This document shows, in pieces, positions 1-8,680 of a stretch of 64,000 nt of DNA. This stretch comes from G963665495 sp963677785 (GTDB lineage: Bacteria; Desulfobacterota; Desulfovibrionia; Desulfovibrionales; Desulfovibrionaceae). Made by a program: the position numbers and the translations under genes. The stretch's first letter is position 1. Each line of letters starts with the position of its first letter. The notes beneath the pieces were generated by a model, which searched no databases, had not been told where the DNA came from, and saw only the letters and a list, made by a program, of their open reading frames with translations. Location: NCBI GenBank assembly GCA_963677785.2, contig CAXXDH010000003.1:806001-870000 (forward strand), written 5' to 3'.

Positions 1-1
1 C

Positions 2-850
2 CATGTGGACCTCACCAAGCTCACGGACCCTGTCGTGCAGCAGCCCGCACCGGCCCTGACCTACGCCTATCTGCCGCAGTATTCGCACACGGTCTCGTAC
101 GAACGGCAGCGCCTGCTGGTGGCCTACCTTACGCAGACCACCGGCATCCCGATCCGCCAGATTTTTCCAGACACCTTTGACGAACACCTGAACATGTTCC
201 GCCGCGGCGAGATCGACATCTCTTTTTCCAACCCGCTGGTCTACGTCAAACTGCAGGAAATGGGCGCCCAGGCCTTTGCCCGTATCATTGAGCCTTCCGG
301 ACGGCCCTTTTTCAAAGGGCAGATCATCTGCCGGGCGGAGAACAAGGCGCTGCGAAGCCTGCAGGATTGCAAAGGCAAGAGCTGGATGGCCGTGGACCCG
401 GCTTCGGCCGGAGGCTACCTTTTTCCGCTCGGGCTGTTTTACGCCAACGGCGTCTCGCTCAAGGATTTCAAGGAAGTGATGTTCGCCCCGGGGCCAGGCG
501 GCAAACAGGAAAAAGTCGTCCTCTCGGTCTACGCCGGCGCCTACGACATCGGCACTATCCGCGAAGGCACCCTGGCCCTGATGCAACAGAGAATCGATAT
601 GCGCCACATCCGCGTGCTGGCCGAAACCCCGGCCTATCCGAGCTGGGTTTATTCCTCGCGCCAGGGGCTCGATTCTGCCGTACGGGCCGCCATTGCCCAG
701 GCCATGTTCCGGCTCAGCCCGGACAATCCGCAGGACCGCCCCATCCTCGAATCGGCCCGGATTCGCGGCATCATCCCCTCCAGGGATGCGGACTTCGATT
801 CAGTCCGGACGCTCCTGGACGAGCTGCGCAACCAGGGCGTCGTACGGTGA
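2..850 (+). CDS. PhnD-like periplasmic substrate-binding protein (5' partial)
   Basis: This is a phosphate/phosphonate-type ABC solute-binding protein of the PhnD family. The visible part reads as a mature binding domain with family-typical stretches such as DISFSNPLVYVKL (the gene senses a ligand in a cleft) and a downstream lobe with SAGGYLFPLG and AGAYDIGTIREGTL. The reading frame is open to the window edge; the GTG at 5 is probably not the true start, because no signal peptide or lipobox is visible and would lie upstream of the window. The TGA at 848-850 is followed after 4 nt by the histidine kinase start, so the two are co-transcribed. No ABC permease or ATPase gene follows; the neighbour is a sensor kinase. 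I therefore infer a ligand-sensing role rather than uptake, as in other solute-binding-protein/kinase pairs. Confidence 0.8.
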   Translation, partial: HVDLTKLTDPVVQQPAPALTYAYLPQYSHTVSYERQRLLVAYLTQTTGIPIRQIFPDTFDEHLNMFRRGEIDISFSNPLVYVKLQEMGAQAFARIIEPSGRPFFKGQIICRAENKALRSLQDCKGKSWMAVDPASAGGYLFPLGLFYANGVSLKDFKEVMFAPGPGGKQEKVVLSVYAGAYDIGTIREGTLALMQQRIDMRHIRVLAETPAYPSWVYSSRQGLDSAVRAAIAQAMFRLSPDNPQDRPILESARIRGIIPSRDADFDSVRTLLDELRNQGVVR

Positions 851-854
851 GGCA

Positions 855-2438
855 ATGATAGAGCTTTCCAAACTTTCCTTCAGCGCGAAAATCGCCATTG
901 GCTCCTCAGCCATCGTGCTCTTCGTCGGACTGCTTTCTTCTATTATCGCCAGCCAGATGGTGGCCAAAACCCTGGTAACCGAAAACAAGCAGCGCGGCCT
1001 GGCTCTGGCCAAGAACCTGGCCGCACGGGCCGTGGATCCCATTCTGGCCAGGGACCTGCTGCGCCTCAAAAATCTCGTGGACCAGAGCGTGGTCACCGAA
1101 CAGGGCGTGGAATACGCGCTGATTCTGGACCACGCGGACATTGTGCTGGCCCATTCGTTCCACGGCGGATTTCCCGCGGACCTGCTCGGACTGCACACCG
1201 CGGCGCATCCCTCGGACGCGCCCATTCTGCTGCTCGAAAGCAAGGGTGAATACATCTACGACATTGCCGCGCCCGTGCTCGCGGCCGGAGCTTCCGTGGG
1301 GCTCGTACGGCTGGGGCTGTCGCGCCGGCCCATTCTCGAACAGGTCCGCAGGCTGGTCTGGGCCATCATGGGCACCACCGCTGGCGTCATGGTTCTTGCC
1401 GTTTTCGTCAGTACGCTCTTCGCCGGGCACGTTACCCGTCGGGTGGACAAGCTGCGCGGCCAGGCCGAGGATCTGGCCCTGAACTACCTGGAAGAGCTGG
1501 AAACCAACTACGCCTCGCCCTGCCGCTACCTGCGTATGGAGCAGCTCAACCTGGGCGAAGGCGACGAAATCAACGACCTGAGCGTCACTTTTGATTTCCT
1601 TTCCCAGCGCTTGCAATGCATGGTCAATGAGCTGACCCAGACCCAGGAAACACTGACCATGCAGCAGGAACAGCTGATTCAGGCGCAGAAAATGGAGTCC
1701 CTGGGCAAACTGGCCGGAGGCGTGGCCCACGAAATCAACACCCCCCTGGGCGTGATTCTCGGATACGCGCAGCTGCTGCAGGAGGACGCGCCGGAAGACA
1801 GCCAGCTGCACGAAGACCTGGCCATCATCGAAAAACAGGCCAAGGTCTGCCGCAAAATCGTTGCCGACCTGCTGGGCTTTTCGCGCCAGTCCGAAAGCGC
1901 CAAGCAGGAAATGTGCTTCAACAATTCCCTGATGGAAGCCATCAACCTCGTCAAGCATACGTATTCGCTGGACGGCGTGGAAATCATGACAGACCTGGAC
2001 GACCGCATGCCGGTGATATACGGTGATCCCGAAAAGCTGAAACAGGTCTGGATCAATCTGCTGCACAACGCGCGCGACGCCATGAACGGAGCGCCGGGAG
2101 GCATTCTGGTCTGTACGCGCCTGGACATCAAAGTCCACGTGATCCGGGCCTGGGTGGTGGACATCGGCGAGGGCATCAACCAGGAGAATCTGAAAAAGAT
2201 CTTCGACCCGTTTTTCAGCACCAAACCCGTGAACAAAGGCACCGGACTCGGGCTCTCCGTCACCTTCGGCATCATCGAAGACCACGGCGGCACCATTGTC
2301 GCCCAAAGCCCGGCCCCGGAGAAGCTGCATAAACAGCTCCTGAACCTGCTGCCCAAACCGCTCCCGGCCGAGGCACAGCCCGGTCCCGGCGTCATGATCC
2401 TCGTCGAACTCCCCCTGGAACATGAAGAGGCCGGTTAG
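855..2438 (+). CDS. Membrane sensor histidine kinase
   Basis: This 527-residue transmitter kinase should autophosphorylate on His292 and pass the phosphate to a receiver. Order of parts: transmembrane helix 1 (about residues 12-33), a periplasmic sensor loop, transmembrane helix 2 (about 170-195), a HAMP-like linker and coiled coil, the H box (GGVAHEINTPLG), the N box (WINLLHNARDAMN), the G1 box (DIGEGI), the F box (FDPFFSTKP) and the G2 box (GTGLGLS). All ATP-site boxes look intact. I chose ATG 855 because it lies 4 nt after the upstream stop, has GTGAGG just before it, and begins with a short n-region before the first membrane helix; the open frame extends further upstream without merit. 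The preceding PhnD-like protein is the obvious candidate for delivering a ligand signal to the periplasmic loop (inference). Confidence 0.93.
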   Translation: MIELSKLSFSAKIAIGSSAIVLFVGLLSSIIASQMVAKTLVTENKQRGLALAKNLAARAVDPILARDLLRLKNLVDQSVVTEQGVEYALILDHADIVLAHSFHGGFPADLLGLHTAAHPSDAPILLLESKGEYIYDIAAPVLAAGASVGLVRLGLSRRPILEQVRRLVWAIMGTTAGVMVLAVFVSTLFAGHVTRRVDKLRGQAEDLALNYLEELETNYASPCRYLRMEQLNLGEGDEINDLSVTFDFLSQRLQCMVNELTQTQETLTMQQEQLIQAQKMESLGKLAGGVAHEINTPLGVILGYAQLLQEDAPEDSQLHEDLAIIEKQAKVCRKIVADLLGFSRQSESAKQEMCFNNSLMEAINLVKHTYSLDGVEIMTDLDDRMPVIYGDPEKLKQVWINLLHNARDAMNGAPGGILVCTRLDIKVHVIRAWVVDIGEGINQENLKKIFDPFFSTKPVNKGTGLGLSVTFGIIEDHGGTIVAQSPAPEKLHKQLLNLLPKPLPAEAQPGPGVMILVELPLEHEEAG

Positions 2439-2581
2439 GACGGACTATTGACAATTTCTTTTGAGGAGAGCCTGGACACGCGAAGTGATAGTATAATTTC
2501 TCGAATCCTCTATCAAAACGTTTTGGATATTCTTAAAAACCTTTTCCAAAGGGTTCTTAAGCCGCCGGAGGCAAAAACAAC
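2439..2581 (+). promoter_or_regulatory. Leader between kinase and response regulator with palindrome and hairpin
   Basis: This 143-nt AT-rich spacer interrupts an otherwise tightly packed signalling operon. It contains a perfect 12-bp palindrome CAAAACGTTTTG (2514-2525), a TATAAT hexamer at 2492-2497 without a convincing -35 partner at normal spacing, and an imperfect hairpin (arms 2532-2541 and 2551-2561, one mismatch) that ends five bases before the GGAGG ribosome site (2567-2571) of the next gene. There is no U-run, so it is not a classic terminator. It may be an operator plus a 5' UTR structure controlling the regulator; this is inference from sequence only. Confidence 0.4.
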
Positions 2582-2941
2582 ATGGCAGCTATCATCGTAT
2601 TGGACGACGTATCGGATGCGGGCGTGCTGATAAAGCGGATTCTGGAGCGCAAGGGCCATACGGTCAAATCCTTTACGGACGAGGAAAAGGCCATTGCCTA
2701 CGTCAAGAAGCACCTGCCCGACCTGGCCATTCTGGACATCAAACTGAACAAGATGACCGGCGTGGAGGTGCTGGCGGAGATGAAAAAAGGGCACCCCGAA
2801 CTCAAGGCCATCATGCTCACTGGCTACCCCACCCTGGAGACCGCGCGCGACTCGCTCAAGCTGGGCGCGGGCGAATACTGCGTCAAACCCGTGGACAAGG
2901 ACGAGCTGGAAAACAAAGTGGCATCCATTCTGGAATCCTGA
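2582..2941 (+). CDS. Single-domain response regulator (CheY-like receiver)
   Basis: This 119-residue protein is one receiver domain with no output domain. The phosphoacceptor is Asp52 in LAILDIKL; the acidic pocket is DD near residues 8-9 (IIVLDDVSD), the switch Thr is in MLTGYP and the conserved Lys is in CVKPVD. It starts at ATG 2582 with GGAGG ten bases upstream. Because it lacks a DNA-binding domain, it probably acts by protein-protein contact or as a phosphorelay shuttle for the kinase encoded just upstream. The PEP-binding-domain protein and the phosphatase directly downstream are possible targets, but nothing in the sequence proves that. Confidence 0.93.
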   Translation: MAAIIVLDDVSDAGVLIKRILERKGHTVKSFTDEEKAIAYVKKHLPDLAILDIKLNKMTGVEVLAEMKKGHPELKAIMLTGYPTLETARDSLKLGAGEYCVKPVDKDELENKVASILES

Positions 2942-2947
2942 CCGGCT

Positions 2948-5503
2948 ATGGCCATGATTATTTCCCAGCTGTTCAAGCACTGGACCTACCAGGTCTTCGC
3001 CCCCGGAGCACTGCTGCGTACGAAGTACGACGCCTTTCGCAAGCTTTTGCGCCTGGACGAAGCCTGTCTGCAGCTCATTGCGGAACTGGAGGAGATCCAT
3101 TTCGGGCAGGAGTATGCGGACTGGACCCGTATCGCCTGGCTTTGCGAACGCCTCTGCGACCTGTCCGAACAACTGGTGCAGCAGCTGCAGTCCATGAACC
3201 CGACGCGCTACATGGACCTGCCCGAGTATCTGCGCAAAATCATTTTCTACACCCGGTTCGGGCTGGATCTGGACTCCCAGGCACCCGCGCCCGATTTCAT
3301 CTGTCCGCTGGACCAGGCCGCGCAGCACCCCGAACTGGCCGGAGGCAAGGCCGTGAACCTGGCAACGGCCAGGGAGCGGACATCCATCAGCATTCCGCCC
3401 GGGCGGGTGGCGACCACAGCCGCGTACGCCTATTTCATGGAAGCTTCGGGCCTGCGCCCCAGGGTGGACCAACTGCTCCGCCAGGTCCGGCTTTCCGCGC
3501 CGGAAGAACTCGAACAGCTCTCCGCAACCCTGCAGTCCCTGATTCTGGATGCGGAGACTCCCGAGCTGCTGCGCCGCGACCTGGAATCCGCCGCCGCCGA
3601 ACTCTGCTCCGCGGGCGGACTCCTGGCCGTACGCAGTTCCGCACGGGCCGAGGACGGCCAGGTCTCCTTTGCCGGACAGTACAAAAGCATGCTGCGCGTA
3701 CGCCCGAAAGACATCGACCAGGCCTACAAGCAAGTGCTAGCCTCCAAATACGCCCCCCATGCGCTGGTCTACCGCATTCTGCACGGACTGGCCGATGACG
3801 AAGCGCCCATGGCCGTGCTGCTGATGCCCATGGTGCGCATTCGGGCCGCCGGAGTCATCTACACCAAGGATCAGGACCGAACGCAGACGCTCCAGGGCAT
3901 GCTCAGCATTCACGCCATACGTACGGACAAGGACTCCGGCACCGAAGGCGAAGCCCTGGTGGCGGGTCTGGCCGAGAGCCGCGTCTACTGCTTCAGCCGC
4001 GCGCAAGAGCCCGTGCCCATGCAATGGGAAGATGAAAATCCGCCTCTGACTGCTCCACTGACGCTCAAGCAGGCCCGGCAGCTGGCAGTCTGGGCCATGG
4101 AGCTGGAAACCCTTTTCGGCGCGCCGCAGGACATTGAATGGGTTCTGGATCTCTCAGGCAACCCGCACATTCTGCAGTCCCGCGCCCACGTCAGCGAAGC
4201 GCCGCCCGAGCCGCCGGAAAGCCTACCGGGAAGTGCGCCGGAAGCAGCAGACGGCGGCGCCGAACTCCCTGCGGACCGGAGCGAAGCCCCCGCACGGGTC
4301 CTGCTGGAGCAGGCCGGAGTCCGGGCCTCTTCGGGCGTGGGCTGCGGCCGGGTCAAACACATCCGCACTGTTGCCGAGCTGTCCGCACTGCCGGCCGGCA
4401 GCGTGGCAGTCACGCCCTATCTCTGGCCGGATCTGGCCCTTGCACTGCCCAGACTTGCCGCGGTGGTCGCGCAGACCGGTTCGCGCGCCTCGCATTTCGC
4501 CTCCATTGCCCGGGCACGCGGACTGCCCGTGCTCTCGGGCGTGGAAAACGCGTTCGGCCTGCTGCCCGAAGAAACGGAAGTGACCGTGGACGCCGTACGC
4601 GGCATGGTGCTCGCAGGAAAAGACGAAACCCTGCTGCGCAGCAATGCCGGGGCGCCCCGGATCATCGGCCCGTCTCTGGACCGTCTGACCGGCATGGCCC
4701 GCTATCTGTTCGAGCTCAATCTCACGGACCCGTCGTCCGAATCATTCACGCCCCAGGGCTGCAAGTCTCTGCACGACATCACGCGCTTTGCCCATGAAAA
4801 GGCCGTGGCCGAGATGTTCTCTCTGGTGGACAAGGGTGGCCGGGGCTTGGGCCGGGCCATGAAACTGACCTGCAAACTGCCCGTGGCCTTTTATCTGCTG
4901 GACCTGGGCGGCGGCGTATTCGAGGCTGCCCGGCACAAAAAGGAACTCAACCCCGACGACATCCGCAATGCGTCCATGTGGTCCTTCTGGGAGGGATTCA
5001 CTTCGCCGGATATTCCCTGGTCCGACGACCTGCCGCACATGGACTGGGAACAGTTCGACTCGGTCAGCGCGGGCATTTTCAGCAAAGACGCCAAATTTCT
5101 GGCCAGTTACGTGATTCTGGGCGAGGACTACCTGCACCTGATGCTGCGCTTCGGCTACCATTTTTCCGTATTGGATTGCCTGTGCGGCGAAAACCACCGG
5201 ACCAATTATATCAATTTCCGTTTCAAAGGCGGCGGCGGCAGCATGGAACAACGCCATGCAAGGCTGGTATTTTTGCGCCGCCTGCTCGAAGAATACGGCT
5301 TTACCGTCAACACCACCGGAGACATGCTCGATGCGGCCCACCCGCCCGACCAGGAAGCCGTGCTGCAGCGCAAGCTCTACTTCCTCGGACGTATCATAGC
5401 CAAGTCGCGGCTCATGGACATCTCCCTGTCCGGCCCCCAGGAAGCCCTGGATCTGGCCGAAGAATTTCTGGAAAGCACGCGTCGGCTGGTGGAAAACTCC
5501 TGA
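2948..5503 (+). CDS. PEP/pyruvate-binding domain protein (PEP-synthase/PPDK-like)
   Basis: This 851-residue protein carries two modules of PEP-utilising enzymes. A PPDK/PEP-synthase N-terminal ATP-grasp-like domain spans roughly residues 115-420 (GGKAVNLATAR, then AVRSSARAEDGQVSFAGQY). A phosphohistidine swivelling domain spans about 465-560 with the catalytic His516 in GSRASHFASIARARGLPVLSG. The PEP-synthesising TIM barrel expected downstream is not recognisable; the last 290 residues are of unknown type, as are the first 110. The family transfers phosphate from ATP through the histidine to a substrate, so this may be a dikinase-like phosphotransferase with an unusual acceptor. It starts 6 nt after the receiver gene, and its stop overlaps the start of the phosphatase gene (TGATG), so translation is probably coupled. 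Confidence 0.82.
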   Translation: MAMIISQLFKHWTYQVFAPGALLRTKYDAFRKLLRLDEACLQLIAELEEIHFGQEYADWTRIAWLCERLCDLSEQLVQQLQSMNPTRYMDLPEYLRKIIFYTRFGLDLDSQAPAPDFICPLDQAAQHPELAGGKAVNLATARERTSISIPPGRVATTAAYAYFMEASGLRPRVDQLLRQVRLSAPEELEQLSATLQSLILDAETPELLRRDLESAAAELCSAGGLLAVRSSARAEDGQVSFAGQYKSMLRVRPKDIDQAYKQVLASKYAPHALVYRILHGLADDEAPMAVLLMPMVRIRAAGVIYTKDQDRTQTLQGMLSIHAIRTDKDSGTEGEALVAGLAESRVYCFSRAQEPVPMQWEDENPPLTAPLTLKQARQLAVWAMELETLFGAPQDIEWVLDLSGNPHILQSRAHVSEAPPEPPESLPGSAPEAADGGAELPADRSEAPARVLLEQAGVRASSGVGCGRVKHIRTVAELSALPAGSVAVTPYLWPDLALALPRLAAVVAQTGSRASHFASIARARGLPVLSGVENAFGLLPEETEVTVDAVRGMVLAGKDETLLRSNAGAPRIIGPSLDRLTGMARYLFELNLTDPSSESFTPQGCKSLHDITRFAHEKAVAEMFSLVDKGGRGLGRAMKLTCKLPVAFYLLDLGGGVFEAARHKKELNPDDIRNASMWSFWEGFTSPDIPWSDDLPHMDWEQFDSVSAGIFSKDAKFLASYVILGEDYLHLMLRFGYHFSVLDCLCGENHRTNYINFRFKGGGGSMEQRHARLVFLRRLLEEYGFTVNTTGDMLDAAHPPDQEAVLQRKLYFLGRIIAKSRLMDISLSGPQEALDLAEEFLESTRRLVENS

Positions 5504-6495
5504 TGCCCGCGCAACAGGCATACCCTCTGACCTGGCCTCTGGACGGCCTGGCCGTGGGTCCGGCGCCCATGTCGTACGCGCAGCTGGACAGCCTCAAGGA
5601 CCAGGGCGTCAATGCCATTCTCAACCTCTGCGCAGAATTCACGGACCTGCACCAGATCGAAACCCAGCACGGATTCGAGGTCTTTTACCTGCCCATAGAG
5701 GACGAGGACGCGCCGCGCCTGGAGCCTTTGGAAAAGGCTCTGGACTGGCTGGACGAGTCCCGCTATCTGGGCAAAAAGGTGCTGATCCACTGCCGCCACG
5801 GACTCGGACGTACGGGCACCGTACTCAATGCCTATCTGCTGCGCCGCGGCCTGAGCCGCAAGGAAGCGGACCGGGTCCTGCGTACGCTGCGTTCCAAACC
5901 CACCAACTTTGTGCAATGGCGTACGGTGGTCAAATACGGCAAGCTGCAGCCCCGCCTGACCGTGCGCGAGCCCACTCTCGAATTCAAGCGGAGCGTGGAC
6001 CTGGGCTCTTTTTTTCAGGATCTCAAAGGGTTGGTGGTGCTGCTCGAAAAAGCCATTCCCGAACAAACACCGCGCTGCGGACGCGACAATACCACCTGCT
6101 GCCGCGGCGACATCCAGCTCAGTTTCATTGAGTCCGTGCATTTGCAGTACGTCATGAACACCATGCTCAGCAGCGAGGAACGCTTTGAAGTCATGGCCCG
6201 GGCGCGCGAACCCGAAGCCGCTTTCTGGTGTCCGCTTTCGGAGGACGAACGCTGCGAAATCTTTGATCAACGTCCGGTTTCCTGCCGCCTGGGAGACCTG
6301 CCCGCCGCGCTACGCGAAAAACTCGCCGCCGGTCAGGCCGCGCCCATTCTCAAGGCCTTGTCCCGGGACATTTTCCTGGCCTTTACCGCCGAATTCGCCC
6401 TGGACGACCCGCCCTTCTTCCCCCTGCGCGAGGTGGTCTCCGGAAAATACGTGGAGTATTTTTTCAAACTTCTGGCGCAAGCCGGGGCCAAATAG
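5503..6495 (+). CDS. Dual-specificity protein phosphatase fused to a YkgJ-type cysteine-cluster domain
   Basis: This 330-residue protein has an N-terminal cysteine phosphatase domain (about 1-150) with the P-loop HCRHGLGRTG; Cys97 is the nucleophile and Arg103 the phosphate-binding residue, and Asp/Glu-rich LPIEDEDAP may supply the general acid. The C-terminal half carries CGRDNTTCCRGD, CPLSEDERCEIF and RPVSCR, the cysteine spacing of the YkgJ/CxxCxxCC family thought to bind zinc or iron. The fusion suggests a metal- or redox-gated phosphatase (inference). ATG 5503 overlaps the stop of the upstream gene, so it is the last gene of the signalling operon. A longer open frame upstream lies in the out-of-frame shadow of the previous gene and is not used. 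Confidence 0.85.
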   Translation: MPAQQAYPLTWPLDGLAVGPAPMSYAQLDSLKDQGVNAILNLCAEFTDLHQIETQHGFEVFYLPIEDEDAPRLEPLEKALDWLDESRYLGKKVLIHCRHGLGRTGTVLNAYLLRRGLSRKEADRVLRTLRSKPTNFVQWRTVVKYGKLQPRLTVREPTLEFKRSVDLGSFFQDLKGLVVLLEKAIPEQTPRCGRDNTTCCRGDIQLSFIESVHLQYVMNTMLSSEERFEVMARAREPEAAFWCPLSEDERCEIFDQRPVSCRLGDLPAALREKLAAGQAAPILKALSRDIFLAFTAEFALDDPPFFPLREVVSGKYVEYFFKLLAQAGAK

Positions 6496-6884
6496 CCCTC
6501 AATGCTGGACTGAGACAACAAAATCCTCTTTCATATCAACGGGCGCGAAAAATACGCAACGGCCCGCACCCGCGGCATTCGCAGCTGGAGCATTTCAACT
6601 TTTATTTTGAGATCCCCACAAGCCTCAAGCCAGCTATGGGCATCGTCTGCAGAGACGCGTCCCAGGGCTTTTCCAACGTAAGCGCTCACAGGGTGTAGAC
6701 TTTTCTAAAAAATGTTCATTTTTATAGCATGGACGAACTTACGCCTATCGCCGAAAAGGTTTCCGCAGAAGTAGTCAGCAACACGCCTTGGCCCATGCTG
6801 GGGTTTGTTTCTGATCTTTTTGACGAGAACCAAATGCTCAAAGCTATGTGACGCGTCATATGACATGTTTTTATCCACAGTCAT

Positions 6885-6912
6885 TTACATCATCTTTTAT
6901 TTTGCTATAGCT
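6885..6912 (+). promoter_or_regulatory. Candidate sigma-70 promoter of the propeller gene
   Basis: TTTACA (6885-6890) and TATAGC (6907-6912) are separated by 16 bp within an AT-rich stretch. Transcription from here would give a leader of about 130 nt before the TTG start at 7049. The match is moderate and unsupported by comparison. Confidence 0.35.
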
Positions 6913-6962
6913 TGAATTGATTTTTTTTCGTGCCTGTGAACGGAGACGACAAAGGCCGCTGT

Positions 6963-6992
6963 CAAAGATCGAAAACAGGTGTTCGGTCTTTG
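6963..6992 (+). promoter_or_regulatory. 11-bp leader hairpin upstream of the propeller gene
   Basis: Arms CAAAGATCGAA (6963-6973) and TTCGGTCTTTG (6982-6992) pair over 11 bp with one G-U, closing an 8-nt loop. No U-run follows, so it is not a terminator. It lies about 56 nt before the start codon and could be part of a structured 5' UTR. I found no known riboswitch signature. Confidence 0.35.
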
Positions 6993-7048
6993 TAACTCCC
7001 GGTTAACGGATGAAATAGTGTCGGATAAAAATCCCTAAGGAGAGTAAA

Positions 7049-8680
7049 TTGTTAAAAAATAGTATACTACCACTTGCGCTTGTCCTTGTTCTTCTGCCTT
7101 GCGCGGTTTTTGCGAGTGAAACGAAACTGACAGTCAATGGCAGCAAAAAGCTTGGCAAAGCAGTGAGTATCTCCAGCGACGGCAAGTATGCTCTTCTCGG
7201 GTCTGCTGATCATAAAGCCGCGTATATGTTTGAAAAAGACGATGCGGGAACTTGGCAGCAAAGGGCAACGCTGACAAGCGACGATGCGACCGGCTCTTTT
7301 GCTATTTACGTAAGCATATCAAAAAACGGCAAGTATGCTCTTGTGGGAGATGCTGGCTATGATAGAGGAAATAGTACCTACGGTGCGGCGTATGTGTTCA
7401 CCAAACCTTCCGAAGGGTGGGGGGGCGCCGTTGCCACTCCGGCGCGACTTACTGACCACACGCCATCGGGTTCCGACGACGCTTTCGGCACTGCCGTAAG
7501 CATATCAGACAACGGCGAATATGCCCTTGTCGGAGCTCCTGGGTATGATAACTATACGGGCGCTACGTATGTGTTCGTCATGTCGGGTGAATGAAAAGAC
7601 GCGACAGAGACCATAAAGCTGACGGCAGACGGCACGAGCGGCACCCTGAGTTTCTTTGGCTACTCCGTAAGTATCTCCAGCAACGGAGAATACGCCCTTG
7701 TTGGAAGTTCTTCGCAATTTGAGGCCGTGAACGCCGCCTATATGTTCACTAAGCCCTCCGGCGGATGGGGAAGCGGCGACACGCCCGAACAGGCAAAGCT
7801 GACGGTCAGCAATGGCGAATATAATATGGGCATTGCCGTGAGTATTTCAGGAGACGGTGCCTTAGCCCTTGTCGGAGCATCTGGAAATAGTTCGGCAGGC
7901 GCCGCATACGTGTTCGCCATGCCGACCGGGGGATGGGGAGACAGGACCGGGGCGGACGCTGTGCTGACAGCCTCGACCGGTTCCAGTAGTGACGTTTTTG
8001 GAGCTTTCGTCAGCATTTCCAACGACGGAGGATCCGCCCTTGTGGGAGCTGACCAGCGTGATTCCAACGGTGCGGCATTCTTGTACGTCAAGCCCTCCGG
8101 AGGATGGGAAAACGCCACCGAGACGAAAGAGCTGACAGCCAGCGACGGCGATGCAAGCGACTATTTCGGATATTCCGTGAGTCTCTCCGGCAACGGTGAA
8201 GAAGCACTTGTCGGGGCGTATCAAAATGAAAATCGTGTGGGCGCGGCCTATGTGTATCGCCTGGTCCCCGAACTTGAGACGACACAACCGACCGGAATCA
8301 ACAGCAGCAGCGCCACTGTGGGAGGAACAATCACCTCCAATGAAACATCGCTCGCAAAGTACGGCGTATGCGTTGGAACCAGCGAATCGCCCACCGCTTG
8401 CACTTCCGCCGAGACCATCGCCAACAACGTCTACAGCATGGTCATTGACGATCTTGAGGCCGGCACAACGTATTACGTACGTGCTTTTGCCACAAACGAC
8501 TACGCCACCGGCTACGGGGAGGACCAAAAATTTAGCACCGCGGCCTCAAACAACAATGGCGCTGCGCCCCCCACCCCGGAAGGAGTCGCAGCGGCATCCA
8601 CAATGCACTACGTAGTGCTGTTTTTCCTGATGACGGCTTTTGGAATCAGGTTCGGGCGAAAAAACAGTAGTTTATTGTGA
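7049..8680 (+). pseudogene. Secreted beta-propeller (FG-GAP-like) protein interrupted by one in-frame TGA
   Basis: A TTG start with AAGGAGAG upstream begins a signal peptide (MLKNSILPLALVLVLL, cleavage near VFAS). Then come about seven repeats built on VSIS..G.YALVGA followed by GAAYVF and PSGGWG, typical of FG-GAP-like propeller blades. A fibronectin-III-like domain follows, then a C-terminal hydrophobic anchor (MHYVVLFFLMTAFG) ending in basic residues, like a sorting or anchoring tail. Codon TGA at 7592-7594 sits where the parallel repeat near 8108 has TGG (SGE-stop-KDATET against SGGWENATET), so a single Trp-to-stop change splits an otherwise intact 543-codon frame; reading continues in the same frame to 8680. 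The product should be a cell-surface protein. It may be a fresh pseudogene, a readthrough site or a sequencing error. It stands alone. Confidence 0.8.

Larger units (their letters stand above)
6496..7048. other. Intergenic region with candidate promoter and leader
   Basis: This 553-nt stretch separates the signalling operon from the propeller gene. A 60-codon frame at 6729-6911 (beginning MDELTPIAEK) has no clear ribosome site and matches nothing I know; I treat it as unproven. No strong terminator follows 6495. The 3' part is much richer in AT than the flanking operon and holds the promoter and hairpin listed separately. Nothing else is recognisable. Confidence 0.4.

Noticed and set aside
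906..2423. 505-codon minus-strand open frame opposite the histidine kinase
   Set aside because: It mirrors the third-codon-position GC bias of the kinase, has no ribosome site and no recognisable domain; the plus frame carries all kinase motifs.
6920..7040. Known riboswitch (for example c-di-GMP type) in the propeller leader
   Set aside because: The hairpin and short conserved-looking words do not make the core sequence pattern of any riboswitch class I can recall.
7592..7594. Selenocysteine or programmed readthrough at the TGA of the propeller gene
   Set aside because: The parallel repeat has Trp here, not Cys, and no stem-loop typical of a SECIS element follows; a simple nonsense change is more likely.
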